Made by a program: the position numbers and the translations under genes
Shown: positions 62,883-64,000 of the stretch, in pieces
How the letters are laid out: the number at the start of each line of letters is the position of its first letter
Numbering within the stretch: position 1 is the first letter of the stretch
Notes under the pieces: model-generated
Databases searched by the model: none
Seen by the model: only the letters and a program-made list of their open reading frames with translations
Told to the model about the DNA's origin: nothing
Assembly (NCBI RefSeq): GCF_016894385.1
Contig: NZ_CP069811.1
Coordinates: 1,960,501 to 2,024,500, forward strand
Direction: 5' to 3'
DNA length: 64,000 nucleotides
Origin: Cupriavidus oxalaticus
GTDB taxonomy: Bacteria > Pseudomonadota > Gammaproteobacteria > Burkholderiales > Burkholderiaceae

Positions 62883-63908
62883 ATGAGCCAGAAGCACAAC
62901 CACAACGACAACGACACCGACCCGCGCCGCCGCAGCGTGCTGCGCCTGGCCGGCGCCGCCGCCATCGCCGCGCCCGCGCTGATCCTGGGGCGCCAGGCGT
63001 GGTCGGCGCCGCGCAAGCTGACCTTTGCCTGGAACCAGAATGCCTTCTGCCTGACGCCCATCGTGGTGGCGCAGGAGAAAGGCTTCTTCGAGAAAAACGG
63101 CCTGCAGGTCGATTTGATCAACTACAGCGGCTCGACCGACCAGCTGCTGGAATCGATCGCCACCGGCAAGGCCGATGCCGCGGTCGGCATGATCCACCGC
63201 TGGCTCAAGCCGCTGGAGGCAGGCTTCGACGTCAAGATCATCGGCAGCTCGCACGGCGGCTGCGTGCGGCTGGTGGGAGCGAAGGCAGCGGGCGTGACCA
63301 GCCTGCAGCACCTGAAGGGCAAGACCGTGGGCGTCAGCGACCTGGCCGCGCCGGGCAAGCACTTCTTCACCATCCTGCTGGCCAAGAACGGCATCGACCC
63401 GGACAAGGACATCACCTGGCGCCAGTACCCGGCCGACCTGCTCGGCGTGGCGGTCGACAAGGGCGAGATCCAGGCCATCGCCGACGGCGATCCCAACCTG
63501 TACCTGCTGGAGAAGCGCACCAACGGCGCCTACGTGGAACTGGCCACCAACCTCACCGGCGAATACGCGCGCAAGGTCTGCTGCGTGGTCGGCGCGCGCG
63601 GGGAACTGGTGCGCAATGACAAGCCCACCGCAGCGGCGCTGGCACGTGCCATCGTGCAGGCCACCGACTATGTCGACGAGAACCCGAACGAAGCCGCCAA
63701 GGTCTTTGCAAAGTACTCGCCCAAGATCAACCCCGAGGACTTGCGCAAGCTGTTCGCCACGCTGACCTTCAACCACCACCCGACCGGCGTCGACCTGCGC
63801 GAGGAGATCGCGTTCTACGCCGACGATTTCCGCCGCATCGGCGTGCTGAAGAAGAGCACCGATGCCAAACGCCTGGCGCAGCATGTCTACGCCAATGTCC
63901 TGGGGTAA
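62883..63908 (+). CDS. ABC-transporter substrate-binding protein (SsuA/NrtA-like)
   Basis: A 341-residue periplasmic protein. The N-terminus has a twin-arginine-like RRRSVLRLAGAAAIAAPALI signal. The mature part KLTFAWNQNAFCLTPIVVAQEKGFFEKNGLQVDLI belongs to the sulfonate/nitrate/taurine binding family (SsuA-like), with GSTDQLLESIATGKADAAVGM near 90. It delivers the sulfur compound to an ABC importer. It follows the LLM monooxygenase by 32 bp and precedes the next gene by 3 bp. Confidence 0.9.
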   Translation: MSQKHNHNDNDTDPRRRSVLRLAGAAAIAAPALILGRQAWSAPRKLTFAWNQNAFCLTPIVVAQEKGFFEKNGLQVDLINYSGSTDQLLESIATGKADAAVGMIHRWLKPLEAGFDVKIIGSSHGGCVRLVGAKAAGVTSLQHLKGKTVGVSDLAAPGKHFFTILLAKNGIDPDKDITWRQYPADLLGVAVDKGEIQAIADGDPNLYLLEKRTNGAYVELATNLTGEYARKVCCVVGARGELVRNDKPTAAALARAIVQATDYVDENPNEAAKVFAKYSPKINPEDLRKLFATLTFNHHPTGVDLREEIAFYADDFRRIGVLKKSTDAKRLAQHVYANVLG

Positions 63909-63911
63909 GCG

Positions 63912-64000
63912 ATGACGACAAGCCAACCTGCACTCGATGCGCGGCTGGCGCGCCAGCCGGCCGCCGCGGCTTCCGGCGTGCGCGCGCAGGATGCCAGCGC
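63912..64000 (+). CDS. Start of next gene, cut by the window edge (probable ABC permease)
   Basis: Only 29 codons are visible (MTTSQPALDARLARQPAAAA and on), polar and Ala-rich. It begins 3 bp after the binding-protein stop with GGGGTAAGCG upstream. That it encodes the membrane subunit of the same ABC importer is inferred from position alone. Confidence 0.5.
   Translation, partial: MTTSQPALDARLARQPAAAASGVRAQDAS

Overview
The window is high-GC bacterial DNA with dense, directional gene packing, five Bug-type (TctC-like) periplasmic solute receptors, many LysR/IclR/LacI/GntR regulators beside catabolic operons, and a CqsA-type quorum synthase. This mix is typical of Cupriavidus or a close Burkholderiaceae relative, most likely a secondary chromosome. 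That assignment is inference from content; no rRNA or tRNA gene is present to confirm it.

Layout. 1-7.2 kb: a DUF1254 gene cut by the left edge, a MITE-like palindromic insertion, then an iclR / NDP-forming acyl-CoA synthetase / Bug operon divergent from a frameshifted Bug gene and a LysR gene. 7.3-10.2 kb: a membrane diguanylate cyclase and a YihY/BrkB membrane protein. 10.4-14.1 kb: a sulfatase + Bug pair with a divergent LysR. 14.1-21.9 kb: a LacI-controlled block (intradiol ring-cleavage dioxygenase, SDR, BKACE, zinc-less MDR reductase, cupin, porin, Bug) with two identical 14-bp operators. 22.3-25 kb: an autoinducer synthase / sensor kinase pair (cqsA/lqsA-like). 25-33 kb: housekeeping and stress genes (uracil-DNA glycosylase-like, DSD1-like PLP enzyme, BON protein, hydrolase, MscS channel, methyltransferase) and an array of 234-bp repeats. 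33.5-40 kb: a CzcCBA-type heavy-metal RND efflux operon. 40-50.8 kb: a LysR gene and a full lower pathway for 3-hydroxyanthranilate / 2-aminomuconate degradation (nba-like), with a Bug receptor and a sulfatase embedded in it. 51-57.9 kb: a Rieske oxygenase + reductase, GntR, MFS importer, class II aldolase-like protein and LysR. 58-64 kb: an organosulfur block (four-domain rhodanese, thiol dioxygenase, SfnB-like flavoprotein, LLM monooxygenase, ABC substrate-binding protein, start of the next gene).

How it works together: most of the window is a set of self-contained uptake-plus-degradation modules for aromatic and sulfur-containing organic acids, each with its own regulator and often a visible inverted-repeat operator. 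The most promising under-described systems are the LacI-operator regulon that couples intradiol ring cleavage to a BKACE enzyme, and the nba-type operon carrying an intracellular sulfatase and a Bug receptor.
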